Assembly (NCBI GenBank): GCA_965249005.1
Contig: CBDFLD010000012.1
Location: forward strand, 62,001-126,000
DNA: 64,000 nucleotides
Direction of reading: 5' to 3'
DNA from: CBDFLD01 sp965249005
GTDB lineage: Bacteria; Acidobacteriota; UBA6911
Positions 41,796 through 49,516 of the stretch are shown piece by piece. How positions within the stretch are numbered: the stretch's first letter is position 1; each line of letters begins with the position of its first letter. The notes below the pieces were generated by a model. The model had not been told where the DNA came from and made no database searches. It saw only the letters and a program-made list of their open reading frames with translations. Made by a program: the position numbers and the translations under genes.

Positions 41796-42653
41796 ATGGC
41801 GAACCTACTCGACCTCCGCCGGCGCATCCGAAGCGCCAAGAACATTCAGCAGATCACGCGGGCGATGAAGTTCGTTTCGGCGGCCAGGCTGCGCAAGGCC
41901 CAGGAGCGTGTCATTGCGGCCCGACCCTATGCCCGGCAGATGATGGCGGTTCTCAACAGCATTGCCACCCGAGTTGCGGAGCACACCCATCCGCTGCTGT
42001 CTCGCCGTGGCGATGACAATATCGAGTTGCTGGTTATCACCGCCGACAAGGGTTTATGCGGTGGGTACAACACCAACATCTTGAGGCAGTCGCTCGAATT
42101 CCTGCGGGAGCATTCAGAGGCGTCGGTCGAGCTGAATATACTGGGCAAGCGAGCCAGAGACTTTTTTCGACGCCGAAACTATGCGGTGCGCCATGAAGCC
42201 GTGGATGTCCTGCACAACGTCAACTTCCCGGACGCGGCGGCGATCGCCGATGATGTCATCTCCGAGTATGAAGCAGGGCGCAAGGACCAAGTCTGGCTGG
42301 TCTACAACGAGTTCAAATCGGTCGTACAGCAGAGAGTGATCGTCGAGCCGTTGTTGCCCATCCAGCGCCTGGAGAACACCGAGACGTCGGACCGTTTGGA
42401 TTATCTGTTTGATGAGCCGCCGAACCTGATTTTTGACAATTTGCTGCCCAGACATGTGGAAACCCAGGTTTATCGCGCTCTTGTAGAAGCGGCCGCCTCG
42501 GAACACGGCGCCCGGATGACCGCGATGGATGCGGCGACCAACAATGCCTCGGAAATGATCGACAACCTCACCTTGTTTGCGAACAAGGTGCGTCAGGCCG
42601 GCATTACCCGGGAGTTGATTGAAGTAGTCAGCGGAGCTACGTCCGCCAAATAG
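41796..42653 (+). CDS. atpG: ATP synthase F1 subunit gamma
   Basis: Central rotor shaft. At 285 residues the N- and C-terminal helices form the coiled coil: RRRIRSAKNIQQITRAMKFV near the start and AATNNASEMIDNLTLFANKV near the end. The Rossmann-like middle domain contains ITADKGLCGGYN. Both ends match the family well. It follows atpA by 10 bases. Confidence 0.98.
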   Translation: MANLLDLRRRIRSAKNIQQITRAMKFVSAARLRKAQERVIAARPYARQMMAVLNSIATRVAEHTHPLLSRRGDDNIELLVITADKGLCGGYNTNILRQSLEFLREHSEASVELNILGKRARDFFRRRNYAVRHEAVDVLHNVNFPDAAAIADDVISEYEAGRKDQVWLVYNEFKSVVQQRVIVEPLLPIQRLENTETSDRLDYLFDEPPNLIFDNLLPRHVETQVYRALVEAAASEHGARMTAMDAATNNASEMIDNLTLFANKVRQAGITRELIEVVSGATSAK

Positions 42654-42692
42654 TCCCGGCCTGATTTACCGGCGGGAACCAGGAGGAAGACA

Positions 42693-44102
42693 ATGGCCAA
42701 TGAGGGTAGGGTGGTCCAGGTTATCGGGCCGGTGCTGGATTGCGAGTTTGATGAAAAGCATATGCCCGCCGTCTACAACTGTGTTGTCATCGAAGGAGAG
42801 AACCCGAGCGGCCCGGTCCATATCAAGACGGAAGTGCAGCAGCATCTGGGTGAAGGCCGAGTGCGGTGCGTATCGATGCAACCCACGGAAGGAACCGTCC
42901 GGGGCATGAAGGCCATAGACCTGGAAGCGCCAATGACCATGCCGGTGGGACGGGAGACGCTCGGAAGGGTCATGAATGTCGTCGGTGAGCCGGTGGACAA
43001 GATGGGAGATATAAAGGCCGAGAAGCGTTATCCGATCCATCGTCCGGCGCCCGGGTTCGATCAGCAGAGCACCGAGACGAAAATGTTGGAAACCGGCATC
43101 AAGGTCATCGATCTCCTCGAGCCCTACGTGCTGGGAGGGAAGATCGGGCTCTTTGGCGGTGCAGGGGTCGGCAAGACCGTCATCATCATGGAGATGATCA
43201 ACCGCATCGCCACCCATCACGGTGGATTCTCGGTTTTCGCCGGTGTCGGCGAGCGGACACGGGAGGGCAACGATCTCTGGCTCGAGATGAAAGAGTCGGG
43301 AGTGATCGACAAGGCGGCGCTCATCTATGGCCAGATGACCGAACCGCCCGGTGCGCGTCTCCGGGTCGGACTTGCTGGCTTGACGGTGGCCGAGTTTTTT
43401 CGAGACGAGGAGGGGCAGGACGTTCTCCTCTTCATCGACAACATCTATCGATTCACTCAGGCCGGATCAGAGGTCTCCGCGTTGCTCGGACGGATGCCCT
43501 CGGCGGTCGGCTACCAGCCGAACCTTGCGACCGAGATGGGTGAGCTTCAGGAACGGATTACTTCCACCAAGAAGGGCTCCATCACATCCATTCAGGCGAT
43601 TTACGTACCGGCGGACGATTACACCGATCCGGCTCCTGCCACGACCTTTTCGCACCTCGACGCCACCACGAACCTGGAGAGGAGAATCGCGGAGTTGGGG
43701 ATCTATCCGGCGGTCGATCCTCTGGCTTCCACTTCCCGTATCCTGGACCCGAGGATCATCGGTGAGGAACACTACAATGTGGCCCGCGAGGTGAAGCAAA
43801 TCCTGCAGCGGTACAAGGATCTTCAAGACATCATTGCCATTCTCGGGATCGATGAGCTCAGCGAAGACGACAAGCTGACCGTGAGCCGGGCCCGCAAAAT
43901 CCAGAAGTTCCTCTCACAGCCGTTTTTCGTTGCGGAGCAATTCACCGGAATTCCCGGCAAGTACCTTTCCGTGAAGGAGAGCATCGAAAGCTTCAAGGGC
44001 ATCTGCGAAGGAAACTATGACCAGATCCCGGAGCAGGCGTTTTACCTGGTTGGCGGGATCGAAGAGGTCCTCGAAAAGGCCAAGAAACTAGAGGCCGCCT
44101 GA
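42693..44102 (+). CDS. atpD: ATP synthase F1 subunit beta
   Basis: Catalytic subunit of the F1 head. At 469 residues it has the P-loop GGAGVGKT (155-162), GVGERTREGNDLW with the catalytic glutamate, LLFIDNIYRFTQAGSEVSAL with the Walker B aspartate, and the DELSEDD segment of the C-terminal DELSEED lever. AGGAGG stands a few bases before the ATG. Confidence 0.99.
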   Translation: MANEGRVVQVIGPVLDCEFDEKHMPAVYNCVVIEGENPSGPVHIKTEVQQHLGEGRVRCVSMQPTEGTVRGMKAIDLEAPMTMPVGRETLGRVMNVVGEPVDKMGDIKAEKRYPIHRPAPGFDQQSTETKMLETGIKVIDLLEPYVLGGKIGLFGGAGVGKTVIIMEMINRIATHHGGFSVFAGVGERTREGNDLWLEMKESGVIDKAALIYGQMTEPPGARLRVGLAGLTVAEFFRDEEGQDVLLFIDNIYRFTQAGSEVSALLGRMPSAVGYQPNLATEMGELQERITSTKKGSITSIQAIYVPADDYTDPAPATTFSHLDATTNLERRIAELGIYPAVDPLASTSRILDPRIIGEEHYNVAREVKQILQRYKDLQDIIAILGIDELSEDDKLTVSRARKIQKFLSQPFFVAEQFTGIPGKYLSVKESIESFKGICEGNYDQIPEQAFYLVGGIEEVLEKAKKLEAA

Positions 44103-44185
44103 GCCAGCCACCTCTCGCAGGGCAGGGGCGGAAAAAGGGCCCGCGGCAAGCGGTCCGGATCGGAAGATCCGGCGCATAGGCGATT

Positions 44186-44617
44186 ATGTTACCTGAATCA
44201 GTTCATCTCGAAATTGTCTCCCCGGAGAGGCAACTCTTCAGTGGCGACGTGCGTGAAGTTACGGTCCCGTCGACGCAGGGGTACCTTGGGATTCTGCCTG
44301 GCCATGCCCCTCTGCTGACGGAACTGGGGATCGGCGAGATAGCCTACAAGATGGATGATTCCTCGGAGTATCTCTTCTGCTCGTGGGGGTTTCTGGAGGT
44401 CTTGTCCGATCGAGTCGTCGTTTTGGCTCAGACGGCAGAGCCGGCTTCGGAGATAGACCTCAATCGGGCCGAGCAAGCCAAATCTCGCGCCGAGAAAGTA
44501 TTGGCCTCGAAGGATCCTGACATGGATTTCGTGAGGGCGGAGTTGGCTCTTATGCGCGCAATCTCCAGAATTGACGCGGCCAAACGCTACCAGCACCGCC
44601 AAAGGAATCCGCGCTAG
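44186..44617 (+). CDS. atpC: ATP synthase F1 subunit epsilon
   Basis: Rotor-foot subunit that couples F1 to the c-ring and can inhibit ATP hydrolysis. At 143 residues it has the N-terminal beta sandwich (LEIVSPERQLFSGDVREV and GYLGILPGHAPLLTEL) and a helical C terminus (RAEQAKSRAEKVLASKD). It is the last gene of the operon, 83 bases after atpD. Subunits a and c are not encoded nearby. Confidence 0.96.
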   Translation: MLPESVHLEIVSPERQLFSGDVREVTVPSTQGYLGILPGHAPLLTELGIGEIAYKMDDSSEYLFCSWGFLEVLSDRVVVLAQTAEPASEIDLNRAEQAKSRAEKVLASKDPDMDFVRAELALMRAISRIDAAKRYQHRQRNPR

Positions 44618-44619
44618 AT

Positions 44620-44712
44620 GTGCGATTGGCGCTTAGCGTCTAGCGTCCAGCGCTATCCGTTTACCGCAACAGCTCTTGGCGCGGACCGTCGACGGGCACG
44701 GTGCCCGTTCGG
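44620..44712. repeat. Short inverted and direct repeats after atpC
   Basis: The gap holds GCGCTTAGCGTCTAGCGTCC, a small tandem of AGCGTC(C/T) units (about 44632-44653), and the palindrome ACGGGCA-CGG-TGCCCGT (about 44694-44710). These may help end atp transcription, but no T-run follows. Confidence 0.4.
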
Positions 44713-44808
44713 CTCCACTGAGAAACGCCTACAGTTTCGCCCAGGGCTCGTGCGGTAGAGCCACCGATGGGTCTCTTGCCGATAGTCTCTTTTTTGGAAA
44801 GAATCCCG

Positions 44809-45870
44809 CTAGGGCCACGCAATGCCGAGCAGTTTGGCTGCTCTTCGATATCTTCGTTCCACGCCCACAAGTGTATTGTTGTGCGTGCCTTTGTACAAGG
44901 TCTCCAGTCTCTTCTTGGCCTGCCGAGCCATAGTACCCTTCAGAACGACGACCTTGGCATAAGTCATGATGGCTTCTTCCATCTTGTCCAGATTCTGCTC
45001 TTCGCGGGAGATTCTTTCCTGCACCAAGGCGATAAACAAGTACGGTGCATCGAATTTCGGGTCTATCTTCAAGGTTCGTTCCATTTCTCTTATCGATGCT
45101 CCGTTCTTCCCCTTGTCGTATAGGTCGCGGCCGATCAAGAAGTGGCAGGTCCTGCGAATCGCATTGACCTCTTTCTTCCACTCGCCTTCCGGTCGGCTCT
45201 CCGGCCGTTTTGCCTTGCCAATGGTTTCCAGCGTCCACTTCGCATACATTGCTGCTTTTGCAGGATCGGACTCCATATGCTTCGTCACGAATTCCCAGGG
45301 GACTCCGTACAAACCTTCGTACTGCGGGGCCTGCATCGCGATCTTGCAATACTCTATATACTTGGGCTCGTTGCCGGTCTCCTTGTGGCTTTCAGCCAGC
45401 ATGTAGGCGAGGTCGGCGCTCGGTTTCTTGGTATAGATCTGCTCGCCGTACTGGACAAATCTGTCGTGTTGCCCAAGCTGTTTGGCGGATTCAGCGATGT
45501 AGGCGATTGCCGTGGGATCGTCGGGCACCCGCGCGAGCCATGCTTCCGCGGCCGGCCCCAGTTTGTCGTATTGCTGAGCTTGCTTGTACTCGTACAGCAG
45601 GGTCAGGTAAGCGGTCACCAGATGGGGACGTAGTTCCGACTCGGGGTATTCGTCCAGAAAACCGAAAATTGCCGTTCCTCTCTTGCCCAGGTCCGCCTGT
45701 GTCGTTGCGGCCTCGTATGCGTTGTACTCCTCTTCGGTATAGGGCTGGTCATACTCCGGTTCCTGTGTAGGCACGTTGCGCGCTTGCCCAGAGAGTGTAC
45801 CCGAGGTGAGTGGAACAATCAGTGCGGTCGCGACCAACAGCCGCGAAGCGTGCTTCCAAAACCCAATCAT
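44809..45870 (-). CDS. Secreted TPR-repeat protein
   Basis: A 353-residue protein with an N-terminal signal peptide (about 1-30, hydrophobic core LLVATALIVPLTSG). Helical-pair repeats of tetratricopeptide type follow, for example DLGKRGTAIFGFLDEYPESE, AIAYIAESAKQLGQHDRFVQ and ASIREMERTLKIDPKFDAPY. TPR proteins act as binding scaffolds; the partner is unknown. GGGGG lies before the ATG and a likely promoter upstream. It converges with atpC. Confidence 0.8.
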   Translation of the reverse strand: MIGFWKHASRLLVATALIVPLTSGTLSGQARNVPTQEPEYDQPYTEEEYNAYEAATTQADLGKRGTAIFGFLDEYPESELRPHLVTAYLTLLYEYKQAQQYDKLGPAAEAWLARVPDDPTAIAYIAESAKQLGQHDRFVQYGEQIYTKKPSADLAYMLAESHKETGNEPKYIEYCKIAMQAPQYEGLYGVPWEFVTKHMESDPAKAAMYAKWTLETIGKAKRPESRPEGEWKKEVNAIRRTCHFLIGRDLYDKGKNGASIREMERTLKIDPKFDAPYLFIALVQERISREEQNLDKMEEAIMTYAKVVVLKGTMARQAKKRLETLYKGTHNNTLVGVERRYRRAAKLLGIAWP

Positions 45871-45904
45871 AGACAGACCCCCTTTTTGACGAGCACTGAC
45901 GAAA

Positions 45905-45934
45905 ATTCTACGCGATTCGGGAATTTCAAATCAA
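45905..45934 (-). promoter_or_regulatory. Predicted promoter of the secreted TPR gene
   Basis: Minus strand TTGATT (45929-45934), an 18-base spacer, then TAGAAT (45905-45910), 35 bases before the TPR gene ATG. Consensus match by eye. Confidence 0.5.
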
Positions 45935-46214
45935 CTGCATAATTGTCGCGGGCCGGGCCACGGTTTTGCCCAAACTGCCCGAGAAACGGCCATTTTGCGG
46001 CACTACAATGACCAAGATGATCTTTTCCCCACCAAAGTTTCAGATTTTTGAGGACCATACGCATGAAACCCGGATGAGCAACCGGGAGGACAAGAGCCCC
46101 GGAGGCTCCTTTCGAATATTGGACACCAAAGTCCGCGAAAGGTTCCCGGTCCGCCCGTATCGGAACTGCAAGTCCTCGTTCCCCGTGAAGCGAGACGCCC
46201 GGACGGCCCCAGAC
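45935..46214. other. Gene-free stretch before tRNA-Gln
   Basis: Between the TPR gene promoter and the tRNA-Gln promoter I see no convincing gene. Open frames here are short, have no ribosome sites and show no family motif. The only structure is a small GC-rich CCCCGGAGG hairpin near 46100. Confidence 0.5.
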
Positions 46215-46243
46215 TTGAATCGAGCCGCAGTATTCCCTATTAT
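46215..46243 (+). promoter_or_regulatory. Predicted sigma70 promoter of tRNA-Gln
   Basis: TTGAAT (46215-46220), a 17-base spacer and TATTAT (46238-46243), 20 bases before the tRNA 5' end. Confidence 0.65.
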
Positions 46244-46263
46244 TTGAGTTCCATGCCTGCGGG

Positions 46264-46337
46264 TGGGAGATCGTCTAATGGTAGGACGGGTGGCTCTGGC
46301 CCACCTAATCGGGGTTCGAATCCCTGTCTCCCAGCCA
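46264..46337 (+). tRNA. tRNA-Gln (anticodon CTG)
   Basis: A 74-nt cloverleaf with encoded CCA. The acceptor stem TGGGAGA pairs with TCTCCCA, the discriminator base is G, and the D arm contains CTAATGGTAG. The anticodon stem GGTGG/CCACC encloses CTCTGGC, so the anticodon is CTG, reading CAG. The T arm is CGGGGTTCGAATCCCTG. It stands at the border between the housekeeping region and the mobile-element-rich region. Confidence 0.96.
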
Positions 46338-46409
46338 ACCATTCTATCTCTTTTTGGTTCAATCACTTACACGTTTGTGTCATCTCTTGGTGTCGATTTC
46401 TCAAGGTGC

Positions 46410-46610
46410 ATGCACCTTACGGTGATCGCGCACTGGAAACGACAGTTGGTGGAAGGAGCCCCCGGTGTGCTAGGTTCGAGCAATGCAACGGTGGTCAAGA
46501 ACGGTGAAGAATTGATGGGGCCGCGGTACAAGAAGATCGGGCAGTTGGAGGTGGAAAACGACTAGCTCAAAAAAAGCTCTGAGCTGGACGTTGAAGGTCA
46601 GGCGCTACGT
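46410..46610 (+). pseudogene. IS3-family transposase OrfA remnant
   Basis: The frame from 46410 reads TVIAHWKRQLVEGAPGVL and then KKIGQLEVEND, followed by an amber stop at 46563-46565 and LKKSSEL. This matches the OrfA helix-turn-helix and leucine-zipper segment of IS3-type elements (WKKQLLEGA...IGQLKVENDFLKKK). The N terminus and all of OrfB are missing, so this is an old dead fragment just downstream of tRNA-Gln. Confidence 0.7.
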
Positions 46611-46964
46611 TTCTAAAGCAAGAAAGACGAATGGCTCTGGCTTGTCCCACAGAAAGTGCCGTTAAGACAATCGCTTTATCTCAGATTAAGGCGACCCGCT
46701 GAGTGCGGACAGACTTTCCTGTCGCCTGCCTGAAGCTTCCTAACAATCCCAGAAGAAACCAAAAAAGTCGGTATTTGCTCTTGACAACTTTTCTCGGTGA
46801 TAACGGGAACGAACAGCAGCCGCGTCGTAGACTGGCTTTTCCGATGCATGACAGGCAGCACGCGGTCGTCAATCCGCGCGCGACACATCAATGTCACCTT
46901 GAGTCTCTTTCGTACGATACGGGGCCAGTACAGAGCACGAAAAAAGTCCATGGTATAAATCGCC
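46611..46964. other. Gene-free stretch between IS3 remnant and HNH gene
   Basis: About 350 bases without a supported gene. Short frames on both strands lack ribosome sites and recognisable motifs. It could be worn-out insertion-sequence DNA following the OrfA fragment, but no transposase motif can be read. Confidence 0.4.
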
Positions 46965-48212
46965 ATGGCAAACACAGTTCAACTCAAGACCATTTCACCC
47001 ATGAAACTATCAGACGACGAGTTGCTTCGACGCTTGTCGGCGCTTGTGCAGCAATCGCGCCGGGTCGAGTGGGAGTTTGTGGCTCATATCGGAGAAGTAG
47101 ACACACGTCGGCTTTATGCTCGTTATGCCAGTTCGTCGATGTTTGGCTACTGCATGGAAGTCCTGCATCTATCGGAGTCAGAGTCGTATCTGCGCATTAC
47201 TGCGGCTCGGGCGGCGCGACGCCATCCCATGCTGCTAGAGATGCTCCGCGATGGCCGGCTTCACCTCAGTGGCATTTCGGTATTGGCTGCACATCTCACC
47301 GAGTCCAATCGGGATGATCTCTTGGCTCGCGCAACGCACAAATCCAAACGCCAGATCGAGCTGCTGGTAGCGGAGCTGGCGCCACGGCCGGATGTTCCGA
47401 CCGTCGTGCGCAAGCTGCCTCAGCGGCGACCGACTGCAGGACCAATGGCACCTGCTCCATCCAGTGTAGCCCGACAACTCCGTGCGGAAAGAGTTGTTCC
47501 GAAGGCGGCTGCAGTGGTTCAACCTGCCAAGGTGATGGAACCACTAGGACCATCGCGGTACAAAGTTCAGTTTACAGCGTCGGAAGAGCTTCGCGAAAAG
47601 CTGGAACGCCTTCGTAAACTCACAGGCGCCGACGATCTTGGGATCGTCATCGACCAGGCTGTGACCGAGAAACTCGGGCGTCTCGAGGCACGGCGATATG
47701 GAAAGACGGATAGACCCCGCAAGAGCCTAGAGAAGACAGAGACGAAGCCGTCTTCGCGCTACATCCCAGCCGCGGTCAAACGTGCCGTCCAGAGCCGCGA
47801 CGAAGGCCGGTGTACCTTTGTAGATGAGCAAGGCCGCCGCTGCAGGGAGCGCGAGAGGCTGGAGTTTCATCACCGACATCCCTTTGCCCTTGGAGGTGAC
47901 CACAGCGCGACGAACATCGTCCTGATGTGCCGTGCGCACAACGGTTACATAGCCGACGCGGACTACGGAAGAGAGAAGATGACTAGGTATCGGGACCCGC
48001 TTAGCCGTGTTTCGGAAGCCTTGCCGGCGTATTTCCGGGTAACTCAAAAAAGTATTCAGAGATCGAGGGCAAGCCTTTCCCCCTCACTCCGGGCGGTTCA
48101 TGCGGCGCAGCAGGTCTTGGAAGCGAGGGTCGCTGCGGATAATGTAGCGCCCTTCTGTGGTCGACCGCCGTCCTCCATTACATTTCCTTGCAGTCGTGCC
48201 CCACGAAACTGA
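46965..48212 (+). CDS. DUF222-like HNH endonuclease domain protein
   Basis: A 415-residue protein. The helical N-terminal region (about 12-130) begins KLSDDELLRRLSALVQQSRR and matches the DUF222-type domain found before HNH nucleases. A middle domain (about 190-240) resembles a ribbon-helix-helix stretch. The HNH domain (about 268-335) has CTFVDEQGRRCRERERLEFHH, then HPFALGGDHSATNIVLMCRAHN. The catalytic histidine is probably in LEFHHRHP. The last 70 residues look unrelated and overlap the next, convergent gene by 35 bases, so the natural end may be altered. Role unknown; such genes are common in accessory DNA. Confidence 0.8.
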   Translation: MANTVQLKTISPMKLSDDELLRRLSALVQQSRRVEWEFVAHIGEVDTRRLYARYASSSMFGYCMEVLHLSESESYLRITAARAARRHPMLLEMLRDGRLHLSGISVLAAHLTESNRDDLLARATHKSKRQIELLVAELAPRPDVPTVVRKLPQRRPTAGPMAPAPSSVARQLRAERVVPKAAAVVQPAKVMEPLGPSRYKVQFTASEELREKLERLRKLTGADDLGIVIDQAVTEKLGRLEARRYGKTDRPRKSLEKTETKPSSRYIPAAVKRAVQSRDEGRCTFVDEQGRRCRERERLEFHHRHPFALGGDHSATNIVLMCRAHNGYIADADYGREKMTRYRDPLSRVSEALPAYFRVTQKSIQRSRASLSPSLRAVHAAQQVLEARVAADNVAPFCGRPPSSITFPCSRAPRN

Positions 48213-48786
48213 GCGTGCCGTCAACGCGGTAGCGACGGCACATGTCGTAGTTCGCTTCGAACGGATCAATGGTAATCCGGTATTTTTCGGGCGAGGACCC
48301 CTTCCTTTTCGCTTCAAATCGGTAGCCACATTGGGCTGGGACTTGCCATGTCATCTGGTGCTGCCAGGGATCGTCGTCGTAGGGATTGTCTGTAACCTCC
48401 TCAAGATGGAAATCGCTCAAGCGGTATGTCTGGGTGGAGCGGTCCAGGACCTTCGTTCGACCATCTGTTAGGGGCACGTTGCACGTGTCGTGCCTCATGA
48501 CGAGCCTCGGCTCCTCGATTTCCAACTCTATAGACGCGTTGTAGTTATAAAGCTGCATGGTCAGGGTAATGCAATGCTTGGCGGGAACCAGGGCGGGCGG
48601 CACTTTCTGGCCTGTGGTCTCGAACCAGCGTTCTGCCTGCTGGACCGCCGCCGCCGCTGCGTCTGGGTCGCACAACCCGTGGACGTAGTCTGAGGCGGCG
48701 AACGACGGCGAGGCGAGTAGGAGCGCCAAGACGGCCGTGGACAGCAGCGTCTGGGTCTTGTTCCCGGACTGTTGCATGTAGGTCAT
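48178..48786 (-). CDS. Secreted protein of unknown function, six cysteines
   Basis: A 202-residue protein with a clear signal peptide (hydrophobic core LLSTAVLALLLASPSFAAS, cleavage near residue 30). The mature part has six cysteines (in GLCDP, KHCIT, DTCNV, QCGYR, DMCRR, HDCKEM), enough for three disulphides. I do not recognise a family. The ATG at 48786 has AAGGAG 8 bases upstream. It converges with and slightly overlaps the HNH gene. Confidence 0.65.
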   Translation of the reverse strand: MTYMQQSGNKTQTLLSTAVLALLLASPSFAASDYVHGLCDPDAAAAAVQQAERWFETTGQKVPPALVPAKHCITLTMQLYNYNASIELEIEEPRLVMRHDTCNVPLTDGRTKVLDRSTQTYRLSDFHLEEVTDNPYDDDPWQHQMTWQVPAQCGYRFEAKRKGSSPEKYRITIDPFEANYDMCRRYRVDGTLSFVGHDCKEM

Positions 48787-49516
48787 GAGAGTGTCTCCTT
48801 GTTGTGTTGATCGTCGGGCAGCGTCCCGTTCAATCCGAGGAAACAAGATTCAACCCGAAAACGCGCCAAGCTGGTGCACTTTTTTCGTCTGTCTCAGGGT
48901 CGACGGCGGCATGGCGACTATCATTCAAACCGGTCTCGATGCTGAAAGATGTTGCACGTTCTCACGCACCGAATCGAGAATGTGTATGAGAAAGATGGCG
49001 TACGCTCCGAAGAAATTCTGTTCTTTAGGATGATTCCGAGTGACTCAGGCGATTCGGCAGCCGAACAGCGGAGGACAAATCATGAGGATCGATAACGAAC
49101 GGGCTATAGCTCGAGGAACCCACCTAGTAGTCGCGACGTTGCTTGTCGCCGCTTAACTTGACAATGCCCCCCAAAGGCCTGCTCGTCGATGAACACAGTT
49201 TTCCTGCTCATTTTTTGATCGGTTCTCAACGCAAACGGCGCTTACCGACGCGAGAAGGCAGGGAGCTATTCAGCCCCGGCTTTCTCGACTCGAAACCACG
49301 GAAGCAAGCGCCATGAGAAAGCCTTTGAGAACTTGTCTGCTTTGGAGTTCTTGACTAGGCGCTTATCGCACCATCCTTACCGAAATGTTGGTCGTTATGA
49401 AACAATCCTGTTGATCCTGTAATCCAGTCCTGTCCCTGTGATCCCATCTGTATTCGACACAAGAAGACAGGATAACAGGATTGACAGGATACGGCAGTAC
49501 CACTCGGAACAATCCT
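48787..49516. other. Gene-poor stretch with a truncated leader-like ORF and a repeat
   Basis: About 730 bases. A tiny frame at 49081-49155 (MRIDNERAIARGTHLVVATL, then a stop after 24 residues) has a good GCGGAGG ribosome site and could be the remnant of a gene whose body was lost. The right part holds the AATCCTGT repeat described separately. Nothing else is recognised. Confidence 0.45.
49404..49491. repeat. Inverted cluster of AATCCTGT-type units
   Basis: The left arm (about 49404-49437) contains AATCCTGTTGATCCTGTAAT and further CCTGT units. The right arm (about 49467-49491) contains GACAGGATAACAGGATTGAC in opposite orientation. Similar ATCCTGT repeats are scattered in many bacterial genomes. 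It stands immediately before the methyltransferase-like gene at 49517; the bases between and just after (GTACCACTCGGAACAATCCT) still hold a unit. Confidence 0.7.

Noticed and set aside
46676..46975. Minus-strand frame of 99 residues near the HNH gene start
   Set aside because: Overlaps the HNH start, lacks a ribosome site and no family is recognisable.
49404..49491. CRISPR-like array
   Set aside because: Units are short, in mixed orientation, and lack regular spacers of constant length; no cas genes are nearby.
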